Shown here: positions 8,635-17,511 of the stretch, one piece after another
Numbering within the stretch: the first letter of the stretch is position 1
Layout: the number at the start of each line of letters is the position of its first letter
Origin: Nocardia terpenica
GTDB lineage: Bacteria; Actinomycetota; Actinomycetes; Mycobacteriales; Mycobacteriaceae
Length of the DNA: 64,000 bases
NCBI RefSeq assembly: GCF_013186535.1
Contig: NZ_JABMCZ010000003.1
Span: 1,302,001 to 1,366,000 of the forward strand
Direction of reading: 5' to 3'
Notes under the pieces: model-generated
What the model was told of the DNA's origin: nothing
The model's database searches: none
What the model saw: the letters and a program-made list of their open reading frames with translations, nothing else
Program-made: the position numbers and the translations under genes

Positions 8635-10463
8635 TCTCTCGCTCCAGAAGCCGCGCCGAGCGGCTGCTGGCGGCGATGGTGGCCTGGTTCAAGTCCGTCG
8701 GGGAATCGCTGGGCCACGTGTGGCGGCGTTCGCTCCAACTGCGCGTCGTCGTGTCCACGCTCACCCTGTCGCTGATCGTGATCACGATCCTCGGATTGGT
8801 GCTCACCGGTCAGATCACCGACCGTCTTCTGGAGGCCAAGACCGCTGCGGCGCTGGAGGAGATGAACCGCGCCCGCAGCACCTTCGAGAATCAGCTCAGC
8901 GGAGTACACGACGCCAGTACCCAGGCGCTCCGCCTGCAGGACGCGCTGCGGACGCTGCCGTCGGGCGGCAGTTCGCAATCCGGCGGCGCCGCCGGCAGTT
9001 ACGAGGCCGCGGTGGCCATGGTCGGCGACAACCAGCAGGAACTCTCGGCGGGCCCGATTCAGGAGGTGCCCGCCGAACTGCGCCGGTTCGTGCAGCAGAA
9101 CCAGATCAGCCAGCAGTTCGCCACGGTGTCGGACTCCGAGGGCTACCGCGGCCGGGTGTTGATCGTGGGCAGTCCCAGCGCCGAGGTGCCCACCCTGGAG
9201 ATCTACCTGATCTTCCCGCTCACCAACGAGCAGCGCAGCCTGGGCCTGATGCGCGGCACCATGATGATCGGCGGCATCGTGCTGCTGGTCCTGCTCGCCG
9301 CGATCGCGGCCCTGGTCACGAGGCAGGTGGTGCTGCCGATCCGCTCGGCCGCCCGCATCGCCAGCCGCTTCGCCGACGGCCGCCTCAAGGAACGCATGCT
9401 GGTGCGCGGCGAGGACGACATGGCCAGGCTGGCCATGTCGTTCAATGAGATGGCCGAGAGCCTGTCCACGCAGATCACCCAGCTCGAGGAGTTCGGCAAT
9501 CTGCAGCGCCGGTTCACCTCCGACGTCAGCCACGAGCTGCGCACCCCGCTGACGACCGTGCGCATGGCCGCCGATCTCATTCACGGCTCCAGCGACGAGC
9601 TGGATCCGGCCCTGGCCCGCAGCGCGGAGTTGCTGGTCACCGAGCTGGACCGCTTCGAGGGTCTGCTCAACGACCTGCTCGAGATCAGCCGCCACGACGC
9701 GGGCGTGGCCGAGCTGCAGGTGGAGTCGCTGGACGTGCGCATGTGCGCCCGGGCGGCCATCTCCACGGTCCGCCACCTGGCCAAGGAGTCCGGCGTCGAA
9801 CTCGTCGTCGACCTGCCCGAGGAACCGCTGGTGGCCGAGGTGGACCCGCGCCGGGTGGAACGCGTGCTGCGCAACCTGCTCGCCAACGCCATCGACCACA
9901 GCGAGGGCAAGCCGGTCCTGATCCGGATGCGCGGCGACGCGGACGCCAACGCGGTCGCGATCGTGGTGCGCGATCAGGGCGTGGGCCTGCGGCCGGGCGA
10001 GGAGAAGCTGGTGTTCAACCGCTTCTGGCGCTCGGACCCCTCGCGCATGCGCCGCTCCGGCGGCACCGGCCTGGGCCTGTCGATCAGCGTCGAGGACGCC
10101 AACCTGCACGAGGGCAAGCTCGAGGCGTGGGGCGAACTCGGCGTCGGCGCCAGCTTCCGCCTCACCCTGCCGCTGAGCCGCGCCCGCAAGATGGGCCAGA
10201 GCCCGCTGTCGCTGGAACCGCCCAAGCGGCGCGTGGTCCAGTCGGTGGAATCGGCCGCGCCGCAGTCCGATTCGGCGGACACCGCGGACGGCGACACGGA
10301 ATCGCCGGAGTCGGCGGACCCCGACGGGGCCGCGGACGCCCCGAAACCGCCTGCCACAGGCGAGAATTCACCCTCATCCTCGCGACCGCCGTCCGACGCC
10401 GGGAACGGCGCCGGCCCGGCCGACGACTCCGTACTCAGCGATTCCGGAGACGCGAAACCATGA
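8631..10463 (+). CDS. mtrB: Sensor histidine kinase MtrB
   Basis: MtrB is the membrane kinase that phosphorylates MtrA. Two membrane helices (about residues 37-61 and 212-235) flank an extracytoplasmic domain; a HAMP segment follows (V-V-L-P-I-R-S-A-A-R-I), then the H-box D-V-S-H-E-L-R-T-P-L near residue 300 and the ATPase boxes N-L-L-A-N-A-I-D-H-S, D-Q-G-V-G-L and G-G-T-G-L-G-L-S. At 610 residues it is longer than the roughly 567-residue mycobacterial protein; the extra length is a Ser/Pro/Asp/Ala-rich tail after about residue 520. GTG 8631 overlaps the mtrA stop and the stop overlaps lpqB by 4 nt, so the three genes form one coupled operon. Confidence 0.96.
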   Translation: MISRSRSRAERLLAAMVAWFKSVGESLGHVWRRSLQLRVVVSTLTLSLIVITILGLVLTGQITDRLLEAKTAAALEEMNRARSTFENQLSGVHDASTQALRLQDALRTLPSGGSSQSGGAAGSYEAAVAMVGDNQQELSAGPIQEVPAELRRFVQQNQISQQFATVSDSEGYRGRVLIVGSPSAEVPTLEIYLIFPLTNEQRSLGLMRGTMMIGGIVLLVLLAAIAALVTRQVVLPIRSAARIASRFADGRLKERMLVRGEDDMARLAMSFNEMAESLSTQITQLEEFGNLQRRFTSDVSHELRTPLTTVRMAADLIHGSSDELDPALARSAELLVTELDRFEGLLNDLLEISRHDAGVAELQVESLDVRMCARAAISTVRHLAKESGVELVVDLPEEPLVAEVDPRRVERVLRNLLANAIDHSEGKPVLIRMRGDADANAVAIVVRDQGVGLRPGEEKLVFNRFWRSDPSRMRRSGGTGLGLSISVEDANLHEGKLEAWGELGVGASFRLTLPLSRARKMGQSPLSLEPPKRRVVQSVESAAPQSDSADTADGDTESPESADPDGAADAPKPPATGENSPSSSRPPSDAGNGAGPADDSVLSDSGDAKP

Positions 10464-12295
10464 GACTGCAGCGCGGATCGCAGCAACGGTGGCTGCGCAC
10501 CCTCGGCGGCCTGGCCGTGGTCGGTGCCGTCCTGCTCAGCGGCTGCGCCAATCTGCCGGACTCCTCGGCCCCGCAGGCGCTGGGCACCATCGACCGCGAG
10601 CCGACGTCCACCACGCTGCCGCAACCGATCCAGGGTCGCGAGCCGGACCTGTTGCTCCGCGACTTCCTCCAGGCCACCGCCGATCCGACCAATCGGCATC
10701 AGGCCGCGCGCCAGTACCTTTCGCCCACCGCGGCGGTCACCTGGGACGACTCCGCCAGCACGACGATCGTGGAAAGCCCGGACACGCTGCGCGAGTCGCG
10801 GGCCGGGGACACCGCGACCTACAAGATCCGCGCCAACAAGGTCGGCGAGCTCGAGGCCGACGGCTCCTATCGCGCCGGACCGGCCGCCTCCAGCTTCGAG
10901 ATCCGGGTCGAGATGGTCCGGGTCGGCGGCGAGTGGCGCATCGCCGATCCGCCGCCCGGCGTGATCGTGGTCAACACCGCCTTCGAGAAGACCTACCGGC
11001 GCTACCTGCTGTATTTCCCGAATGCCGCCGGTACCACCATGGTTCCGGACCTGCGCTGGATCTCCGAGCGCAAAGACCAACTCACGCAACGGTTGCTGAG
11101 CATGCTGTCGGAGGGACCGCAGCCCGCGCTCGTCCCGGCCGTGCACAATATGCTGTCCGGCCCGGTGACCCTGCGCGGCGGAATCACCAAGGTGAACGGC
11201 GACACCGGCGGTATCGGTGTCGGAGTGGGCGGGGTGCAGATCGACTTCGCGGGCGCCTCGACCCTGGATCAGCACGGCAAGGAGCTGCTGGCCGCGCAGG
11301 TCGTGCTCACCCTGGCCGGTGCGGACGTGCTGGGCCCGTACATGCTGCTGGCCGACGGCAAACCGCTCGACGAGCGGTTCACCAGCACCGGCTGGTCCTC
11401 GGCCGACGTCAACGCGCTGAGCCCGACCGCCAACGCGCACAACAGGATCGGCCTGCACGCGGTGCGCGACGGCGGCCTGGTGAAGGTGGACACCACCAAG
11501 AACGATATCGAGCCCACCCCGGGCTATTTCGGCTCCGCGCACAACCTGCAGTGGGTGGCGCTGTCGCAGGACGGTCAGCTGGTCGCCGCGGTCGCCGACA
11601 ACGGCCAGCAGGGCGGCGATCCGTCCAAGACGCTGGTGATCGGCAGCTACGACGGCAGCAATGTCTTCTCCGTGGCGCAGGGCAACACCTTCACCCGCCC
11701 GTCCTGGACCGCCGACGGCAGCGCCGCCTGGACCGTCGTGGACGGCAACCGGGTGATCCGGGCCGGGCACGACCGCAACACCGGCAACGTCTCCGTGCAG
11801 GACGTCGATACCTCGGCCCTGTTCGCGCCGCCCGCGGACCCCAACGATGCCACGCCGCGGCTGCCGATCACCGATCTGCGCATCGACCGCACGGGCGCGC
11901 GCGCCGCGTTCATCGCGGGCGGCAAGATCTATGCCGCCGTGGTGGTTCCGCAACCGGACGGAAAATACGCGCTCGCCTCGCCGCTGCCGGTCGTGGTCAC
12001 GCTCAGCACGGCCGCGGTCTCGCTGGACTGGTACGGCGCCGATCGGATCATCTTCGCCCGGGAGGGCAATGTGGACCCCGTGCAGACGGTCTCCATCGAC
12101 GGTTCCCATGTGGACCTGATGACCAGCCAGAACCTCACCGCGCCGGTCCGGATCGTGAGCGCCTCGCCCGACACCCTGTTCGTCGCGGACGCGCGCGCGG
12201 TGATGCAGCTGCAGTCCGCCGAGCCGAACAACGAGCGGATCTGGCGCGAGGTGTACGGCCTGGGCGCGAACGCCGTTCCGGTGTTACCGGGCTGA
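10460..12295 (+). CDS. lpqB: Lipoprotein LpqB
   Basis: LpqB is a cell-envelope lipoprotein that interacts with the MtrB sensor and modulates MtrA phosphorylation in mycobacteria. The 611-residue precursor has a twin-arginine-free signal peptide ending in the lipobox L-L-S-G-C, with the lipidated Cys at residue 29. A GerMN-like domain (about 190-330) is followed by a beta-propeller-like C-terminal half. ATG 10460 overlaps the mtrB TGA (ATGA), so it is the third gene of the mtrAB-lpqB operon. The length is slightly above the mycobacterial 583. Confidence 0.95.
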   Translation: MRLQRGSQQRWLRTLGGLAVVGAVLLSGCANLPDSSAPQALGTIDREPTSTTLPQPIQGREPDLLLRDFLQATADPTNRHQAARQYLSPTAAVTWDDSASTTIVESPDTLRESRAGDTATYKIRANKVGELEADGSYRAGPAASSFEIRVEMVRVGGEWRIADPPPGVIVVNTAFEKTYRRYLLYFPNAAGTTMVPDLRWISERKDQLTQRLLSMLSEGPQPALVPAVHNMLSGPVTLRGGITKVNGDTGGIGVGVGGVQIDFAGASTLDQHGKELLAAQVVLTLAGADVLGPYMLLADGKPLDERFTSTGWSSADVNALSPTANAHNRIGLHAVRDGGLVKVDTTKNDIEPTPGYFGSAHNLQWVALSQDGQLVAAVADNGQQGGDPSKTLVIGSYDGSNVFSVAQGNTFTRPSWTADGSAAWTVVDGNRVIRAGHDRNTGNVSVQDVDTSALFAPPADPNDATPRLPITDLRIDRTGARAAFIAGGKIYAAVVVPQPDGKYALASPLPVVVTLSTAAVSLDWYGADRIIFAREGNVDPVQTVSIDGSHVDLMTSQNLTAPVRIVSASPDTLFVADARAVMQLQSAEPNNERIWREVYGLGANAVPVLPG

Positions 12296-12316
12296 TCGGC
12301 GGCGCATACTCAGCGC

Positions 12317-12955
12317 ATGCTGCTGGAGCTGATCCTGCCGCAGGCGTGCGGGGGTTGCGGGGCGCCCGGGGCGAGCTGGTGCGCCGCATGCGCGGAAAGT
12401 GTTGCGGGCCCGCCGTTTCGGGTGCGCCCGCGGGTCGACCCCGGGGTGCCGTGCTGGGCGCTGTCCGGGTACGCGGGCCCGGCGCGGCGGGCGGTGGTGG
12501 CGGCCAAGGAGCACGGCCGTCGCGATCTGCTCGCACCGCTCGGCATGGCGCTGGCCAGGGGCCTGGATACCTTACGGGCGCGCGGGCGGCCGCTGCTGCT
12601 GGTGCCCGCGCCCACCCGGCGGGCGGCCGCGCGGCGGCGCGGGGGCGATCCGGTGGCCCGGGCGGCCCGGGTCGCCGCGAGTTGGCTGGAAGATTGCCAG
12701 AGTCATACGCTCTTGGCCGCCGGGCGCGGGGTTCGCGATTCGGTCGGATTGGACGCCGCCGCACGCCGGGACAATCTGCGTGGCCGAATCAGGCCACCGT
12801 CCGGTTCGCTGCCGGCGGCGGCCCGGGATCCGGATGCCGAAATAGTGCTGGTCGATGATGTCCTGACCACCGGCGTCACCGCGGACGAGTCGGTTCGCGC
12901 GCTCGCCGCGGCCGGGATGAGCGTCCGTGCCGTCATGGTGACTTGCGCCGCTTGA
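12317..12955 (+). CDS. ComF-family phosphoribosyltransferase-like protein
   Basis: This 212-residue protein has an N-terminal double-Cys zinc-like region (C-G-G-C near residue 12 and C-A-A-C near 22) and a C-terminal phosphoribosyltransferase core with the PRPP loop V-L-V-D-D-V-L-T-T-G-V-T. In competent bacteria ComF acts in DNA uptake. In actinobacteria the function of the mtrAB-lpqB-linked homologue (Rv3242c position) is unknown. It starts 21 bp after lpqB and may share its transcript. Confidence 0.8.
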   Translation: MLLELILPQACGGCGAPGASWCAACAESVAGPPFRVRPRVDPGVPCWALSGYAGPARRAVVAAKEHGRRDLLAPLGMALARGLDTLRARGRPLLLVPAPTRRAAARRRGGDPVARAARVAASWLEDCQSHTLLAAGRGVRDSVGLDAAARRDNLRGRIRPPSGSLPAAARDPDAEIVLVDDVLTTGVTADESVRALAAAGMSVRAVMVTCAA

Positions 12956-13159
12956 GTCGGCGAAATTTGCGTGAACACTGGCGGACACGTCGATCCCGTA
13001 ATAGCGTTGCTGACAGAGCGATCTGACACCCGAACCCCAGAGTTTGGAGGTGGCGCCTCGGACGACTTCGTGCCGAGTATTCAGGCATCGATCCCGGCTC
13101 GGCACGTTTGATTCCCGCCGCACATGAATCGGTTGTGCGGCCAGATCCGGGAGGTACGC

Positions 13160-13903
13160 GTGACGACTTCACGACCTTCAGTGAAAGAAGCAGATCCCTC
13201 GGCGGGTTACGGCACGGTGGCGGTTTCCGCCGCTTCCGACCAGGCCGAGCAGCCTGCAGCGGACCGGCCCCGGGCGCCTCGCGCGGAAGTTGTGGTGAAA
13301 GGCCGCAATGTCGAGGTTCCCGATCATTTTCGGATTCACGTCGCGGAGAAGCTCTCCCGACTGGAGCGTTTCGATCCGTCGATCTATCTGTTCGACGTCG
13401 AACTATTTCACGAACGCAATCGTCGCCAGCGCAAGAGTTGCCAGCGGCTGGAGATCACCGTCCGGGGCAAGGGCCCGGTAGCGCGCGCCGAGGCGTGTGC
13501 CGACAGTTTCTACGGCGCATTGGAACTGGCCGTGCAGAAACTGGAGAGCCGCCTGCGCAGGACCAAGGACCGTCGGCGCGTCCACTACGGGGAGAAGACC
13601 CCCGTCTCCGTGGCCGAGGCGACGGCCGATCTCATCGACGATTCGCTCGCGGTGCACCCGAACGGTTCCGACGCACCTCACGACCACCGGTCGCAGGACT
13701 GGGAGTCGTCGGATTACAGCGGCCCCGGGCACATCGTGCGCACCAAGGTGCACCCGGCCAATCCCATGACGGTCGACGACGCCCTCTACCAGATGGAGCT
13801 CGTGGGCCACGACTTCTTTCTCTTCCAGGACAAGGAGACCGACCGACCGTCGGTCGTCTATCGTCGTCATGCCTTCGACTACGGCCTGATCCGGCTAGCG
13901 TAG
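13160..13903 (+). CDS. hpf: Long-form ribosome hibernation promoting factor
   Basis: Long HPF binds the 30S decoding region and pairs ribosomes into inactive 100S dimers in stress or stationary phase. The 247-residue protein has an N-terminal S30AE/HPF domain (about residues 43-145, beginning V-V-V-K-G-R-N-V-E-V-P) and a C-terminal dimerisation domain with V-R-T-K, D-D-A-L-Y-Q-M-E-L-V-G-H-D-F-F-L-F and V-V-Y-R-R. GTG 13160 is chosen because GGGAGG stands 5 nt before it; ATG 13124 would add 12 residues. It occupies the Rv3241c position before secA1, though a lipid block now separates them. Confidence 0.93.
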   Translation: MTTSRPSVKEADPSAGYGTVAVSAASDQAEQPAADRPRAPRAEVVVKGRNVEVPDHFRIHVAEKLSRLERFDPSIYLFDVELFHERNRRQRKSCQRLEITVRGKGPVARAEACADSFYGALELAVQKLESRLRRTKDRRRVHYGEKTPVSVAEATADLIDDSLAVHPNGSDAPHDHRSQDWESSDYSGPGHIVRTKVHPANPMTVDDALYQMELVGHDFFLFQDKETDRPSVVYRRHAFDYGLIRLA

Positions 13904-13944
13904 GTAGGTAATTCCTCGTCCCGGCTCGACCGGGATCTCATTCT

Positions 13945-13974
13945 CGACCGGGGTTTCCCAGTGAGCCCCGGTCG
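13945..13974. terminator. Hairpin downstream of hpf
   Basis: CGACCGGGG and CCCCGGTCG form a 9-bp stem with a 12-nt loop, 41 bp after the hpf stop. There is no T-run; a terminator role is inferred from position. Confidence 0.5.
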
Positions 13975-14074
13975 TCTGATGCGCCCTCCGTATTTGTCTG
14001 TGACACGGTGTATCGCGTTTTTTCTGACCTTGCAGTAAGTTGGTGCCAGGCGGTTCCGTCGAAAGGAAGATCCC

Positions 14075-15367
14075 ATGGCCACCAACGCTGTTCGCCGTGC
14101 GGTGATCGTCGCCGGGGCGCGGACGCCGTTCGTGCGGGCGTTCACCGATTACACCCGGATGGACTCCATCGACCTGGCCGGTACCGCGGCGGCCGGGCTG
14201 CTGGCGCGGACCGGGCTGCCGAAAGACCTGGTGCAGGCCATCGTGTGGGGCGGGGTGATCCTGCCCGGCGCCGCGCCCAATATCGCGCGCGAGATCGCGC
14301 TGGACCTGAAGCTCGACCCCGGCTGCGAGGGCTACACCGTGACCCGGGCCTGTGCCTCGGGCCTGCAGGCGGTGACCTCCGCCGCGGCCGCCATCGAGCG
14401 CGGCGAATACGACGTGATGATCGCCGGTGGCAGCGACTCGACCAGCAATGCCGAGGTCAAGCTGCCGCAGAAGGTGGTGCACGCGGCCGCCCCGCTGGCG
14501 CTGGGCAAGCCGAAGCCGAAGGACTATCTGTCGGCCATCGCGCAGCTGGCGCCGTTCACCGATATCCTGCCGCGCCGTCCCAAGATCGCCGAGCGCACCA
14601 CCGGCGAGGTGATGGGGGAGTCCGCGGAGAAGATGGCCGGTATCCACGGCATCACCCGCGCCGCCCAGGACGAGTTCGCCGCGCGTTCGCACCACCGCGC
14701 CGCCGCGGCCATCGACTCCGGCCGATTCGACCGCGAGGTGCTGGAAGTCGTGACGCCGGAAGGGAAGTCGGTGACCCGCGACGGCCTGGTGCGGGCGAAC
14801 ACCAGCGTGGCGAAGCTGGCCGCGCTGCCGCCGGTGTTCGCCGAGAACGGCACGGTCACCGCCGGTAATGCCAGCCCGCTCACCGACGGCGCCGCCGCGG
14901 TGCTGCTGATGAGCGAGGAGAAGGCCCGCGCGCTGGGCCTCGAGCCGCTGGCCGCGGTCCGCTCCTGGAGCTATGTGAGCGTCGATCCCACCGATCAGGT
15001 GCTGATCGGCCCGGCGATCTCCATGCCGCGCGCCCTCGCCAAGGCCGGAATGTCGCTCGCCGACGTCGATTTCGTGGATATTCACGAGGCATTCGCCGCC
15101 CAGACGCTATCGGTGCTGTCGGCCCTCGCCAGCGACGAGTGGGCCCGGACCCGCCTGGACCGCGACACCGCCGTCGGCGAGATCGATCCCGCCATCCTCA
15201 ACGTCCACGGCGGCTCGGTCTCCCTCGGCCACCCCTTCGGCGCCACCGGCGCCCGCATGGTCACCACCATGGCCAACGAACTGGCCCTCACCGGCAAAAG
15301 CACGGCGCTCCTGGGCATCTGCGCCGCGGGCGGCATCGGCGCCTCCGCCGTCCTGGAACGGGTCTGA
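14075..15367 (+). CDS. Acetyl-CoA C-acyltransferase (thiolase, FadI/FadA-like)
   Basis: This 430-residue thiolase catalyses thiolytic cleavage of 3-ketoacyl-CoA in beta-oxidation, or the reverse condensation. The nucleophilic Cys lies in T-R-A-C-A-S-G-L-Q-A (about residue 92). The active-site His is in H-G-G-S-V-S-L-G-H-P-F-G-A-T-G-A-R, and the second Cys is in G-I-C-A-A-G-G-I-G. The proton-relay N-x-H-E-A-F region is seen as D-I-H-E-A-F-A-A. The length and an inserted segment near 130-160 fit the FadI/trifunctional-beta group rather than short AtoB. ATG 14075 has an A-A-A-G-G-A site 7 nt upstream. No FadB/FadJ partner lies nearby. The gene sits between hpf and secA1, where mycobacteria have none that I recall. 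Confidence 0.85.
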   Translation: MATNAVRRAVIVAGARTPFVRAFTDYTRMDSIDLAGTAAAGLLARTGLPKDLVQAIVWGGVILPGAAPNIAREIALDLKLDPGCEGYTVTRACASGLQAVTSAAAAIERGEYDVMIAGGSDSTSNAEVKLPQKVVHAAAPLALGKPKPKDYLSAIAQLAPFTDILPRRPKIAERTTGEVMGESAEKMAGIHGITRAAQDEFAARSHHRAAAAIDSGRFDREVLEVVTPEGKSVTRDGLVRANTSVAKLAALPPVFAENGTVTAGNASPLTDGAAAVLLMSEEKARALGLEPLAAVRSWSYVSVDPTDQVLIGPAISMPRALAKAGMSLADVDFVDIHEAFAAQTLSVLSALASDEWARTRLDRDTAVGEIDPAILNVHGGSVSLGHPFGATGARMVTTMANELALTGKSTALLGICAAGGIGASAVLERV

Positions 15368-15390
15368 GGGCCTTGCCGCGCTCACTCCAT

Positions 15391-15477
15391 GGTCCCGGCG
15401 TGCCGCGCGCTTCGTGGTCCCGGCGCGCTTTTGGCCGGGACCTCTCGGTGGATTCCGGCCAAAAGCACGCCGGAATC
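15391..15477. repeat. Family 1 repeat, locus A: half-unit plus two opposed hairpins
   Basis: A 25-bp half-unit beginning GGTCCCGGCGTGC (15391-15415) is followed by a full hairpin (15416-15442; arms GGTCCCGGC/GCCGGGACC, loop GCGCTTTTG). An opposed hairpin follows (15451-15477; arms GATTCCGGC/GCCGGAATC, loop GTGCTTTTG on the minus strand). The locus lies between the convergent thiolase and bluB genes, and each hairpin is in sense orientation for the gene that runs into it. Confidence 0.85.
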
Positions 15478-15484
15478 AAGGGCT

Positions 15485-16129
15485 TCAGAAGGGCTGCGCG
15501 GAGCGATAGCGCTCCCAGTGAATGGCGGCATCCAGGGGGCGTCGGCTGCGCCAGCCGAAGCGTTCCAGGTCCGGTACCTCCTGGAGCTCGTGGACCGGGC
15601 CGACGCACAGCCAGGCGACGGGGCGCACGCCCGCCGGGAGTTCCAGCAGATCGGTGAGGAAGGGCTCGTCGTAGAAGCTCACCCAGCCGACGCCGACGCC
15701 CTCGGCGGTGGCGGCCAGCCACAGGTTCTGGATGGCGAGAATCGTGGAGTAGAGCCCGGTTTCGGGGACCGTGGCGCGGCCCAGCACCTGCGGCCCGCCG
15801 CGCTCGTCGGCATGGGTGACCACGATGCCGGTGCCGCTCTCGGTAATCCCCTCGATCTTGATCGGCTCGAAGGTGCGGGCCCGTTCCGGCGGCAGCGCGT
15901 CGTGGAACTCGATGCGCTTGTCGGCGACGTGCGCCGCGAACGCCGCCAGCGTCGCCGGATCGCGGACGATCACGAAATCCCACGGCTGGGAGTTACCGAC
16001 GCTCGGCGCCCGATGCGCCGCATCGAGAATCCGCAACAGCGTCGCGTCCTCGACGATCTCCCCGCTGAACTCCGCGCGCACATCCCGCCGCCGCCGAATC
16101 ACCTCGTACACACTGGGCTCGCTCACCAC
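15485..16129 (-). CDS. bluB: 5,6-dimethylbenzimidazole synthase BluB
   Basis: BluB is a nitroreductase-fold enzyme that breaks reduced FMN with O2 to make 5,6-dimethylbenzimidazole, the lower ligand of vitamin B12. The 214-residue protein carries R-R-R-R-D-V-R-A-E-F near the N-terminus, A-P-S-V-G-N-S-Q-P-W-D-F near residue 42, G-V-G-V-G-W-V-S-F near 147 and a C-terminal G-W-R-S-R-R-P-L. These features separate BluB from ordinary nitroreductases. Two adjacent GTG codons (16129 and 16126) are possible starts; neither has a strong ribosome site. No other cobalamin gene is in view. Confidence 0.85.
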   Translation of the reverse strand: MVSEPSVYEVIRRRRDVRAEFSGEIVEDATLLRILDAAHRAPSVGNSQPWDFVIVRDPATLAAFAAHVADKRIEFHDALPPERARTFEPIKIEGITESGTGIVVTHADERGGPQVLGRATVPETGLYSTILAIQNLWLAATAEGVGVGWVSFYDEPFLTDLLELPAGVRPVAWLCVGPVHELQEVPDLERFGWRSRRPLDAAIHWERYRSAQPF

Positions 16130-16156
16130 GGGGCCCAGTCAATCAGTTGCCACCGA

Positions 16157-17410
16157 TCAGCCGACGGTGAGGGCCTCGCGGCGCGCGGCGAGGCGGCGGC
16201 GGCCCTGTTTCAGGGCCGTGCGCAGGCCGCGGCGGCGGCCGGTGCTCGGGTCGACGGTGCCGGTGCCGCCGAAGACGCGCTCGGAGCGGGTCTCCGGGGC
16301 GTCGTCGGTGGTGCGGCGCAGGTACTTGTTCGGCAGCGACAGCTTGATGATGGTGCGCCAGGACTTGGCGTACTGCACCGGCAGCGAGCCCGTGGTGTAG
16401 GGCAGGTCGTACTTGTCGCACATCTCCCGTACCCGGACCGCGATCTGAGCCAGGCGGTTGCTCGGCAGATCCGGGAACAGGTGGTGCTCGATCTGGTGCG
16501 ACAGGTTGCCGGTCATGAAGTGCATGAGCGGGCCGCCGGAGATGTTGGCGCTGCCCAGCATCTGCCGCAGGTACCACTCGCTGTGGGTCTCGTTGTCGAC
16601 GTCGAAGCGGGTGAACTTCTCGGCGCCGTCGGGGAAGTGGCCGCAGAAGATGACCGCGTTGGTCCACACGTTGCGAATGATGTTGGCCGCCAGGTTCGCC
16701 GTCAGCGTCGACAGGAACGACGGCCCGGTGAGCAGCGGGAACAGCACGTAGTCCTTGGCGACCTGCTTGCCCACCTTCTTCAGCACCGTGCGCCGGTCCT
16801 GCTCGAACTGCTTGCGCTCGGGGCTGTCGGCGGCCCACTTCTTCTTGGCGAGCTTGCCGAGCTCCAGATGCTGAACGGCCACACCGTACTCGAAGAACAT
16901 CTGCAGCAGCAGGTTGTACACCGGCTGGCCCAGGTAGAACGGCGACCAGCGCTGGTCGCGGGTGACGCGCAGCAGGCCGTAGCCGATGTCGTCGTCCATG
17001 CCCAGCACGTTGGTGTACTTGTGGTGCAGGTAGTTGTGGGTGATCTTCCAGTGCTCGGACGGGCCGACGTTGTCCCACTCCCACGACGAGGAGTGGATCT
17101 CCGGATCGTTCATCCAGTCCCACTGCCCGTGCATGACATTGTGGCCGATCTCCATGTTCTCGATGATCTTGGCCGTGGACAGCAGCGCCACACCGGCCAG
17201 CCAGGCCGGCGGTAGGAAGCTGGCGAACAGCACCGCGCGGCCGCTGATCTCGAGGCCGCGCTGCAGCCGGATCACGTTGCGGATGTACTTCGCGTCGCGT
17301 TCCCCGCGGGACTCCTCGATCTCGCGGCGGATCGCATCCAGCTCCGCGCCGATCGCTTCCACATCTTCGGGGGTGAGGTGGGCGTATTCCTTGACATCCG
17401 AGATCGCCAT
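16157..17410 (-). CDS. Membrane acyl desaturase, DesA3-like (paralogue 1)
   Basis: This 417-residue di-iron membrane desaturase probably introduces a delta-9 double bond into acyl-CoA, as described for mycobacterial DesA3. The histidine boxes are H-N-V-M-H-G-Q-W-D-W, H-N-Y-L-H-H-K-Y-T-N and H-Q-I-E-H-H-L-F-P. Hydrophobic stretches flank them. ATG 17410 stands 5 nt from two palindromic boxes (17416-17447), so the mRNA may be leaderless and tightly controlled. A longer paralogue follows upstream at 17512-18936 and the matching reductase at 19015-20178; all three read on the minus strand. Confidence 0.88.
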   Translation of the reverse strand: MAISDVKEYAHLTPEDVEAIGAELDAIRREIEESRGERDAKYIRNVIRLQRGLEISGRAVLFASFLPPAWLAGVALLSTAKIIENMEIGHNVMHGQWDWMNDPEIHSSSWEWDNVGPSEHWKITHNYLHHKYTNVLGMDDDIGYGLLRVTRDQRWSPFYLGQPVYNLLLQMFFEYGVAVQHLELGKLAKKKWAADSPERKQFEQDRRTVLKKVGKQVAKDYVLFPLLTGPSFLSTLTANLAANIIRNVWTNAVIFCGHFPDGAEKFTRFDVDNETHSEWYLRQMLGSANISGGPLMHFMTGNLSHQIEHHLFPDLPSNRLAQIAVRVREMCDKYDLPYTTGSLPVQYAKSWRTIIKLSLPNKYLRRTTDDAPETRSERVFGGTGTVDPSTGRRRGLRTALKQGRRRLAARREALTVG

Positions 17411-17415
17411 GGCGG

Positions 17416-17447
17416 TTACAGTACCGTAAGTTACGGCTCCGTAGGTT
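17416..17447. promoter_or_regulatory. Twin palindromic boxes at the desaturase-1 promoter
   Basis: TTACAGTACCGTAA (17416-17429) is followed by TTACGGCTCCGTAGGTT (17431-17447). Both are near-palindromic. The second shares 15 of 17 positions with the site at 20222-20238 before the reductase gene. Read toward the gene, a TACTGT box lies 7 nt before the ATG and could be a -10 element, so a bound repressor would cover the core promoter. A TetR-type repressor is inferred. Confidence 0.6.
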
Positions 17448-17511
17448 GCCTGTGGATTGATTCACAAATGTGGTGTACGCCGCATTGTGATCGTTACCGG
17501 TTTATGCTGCG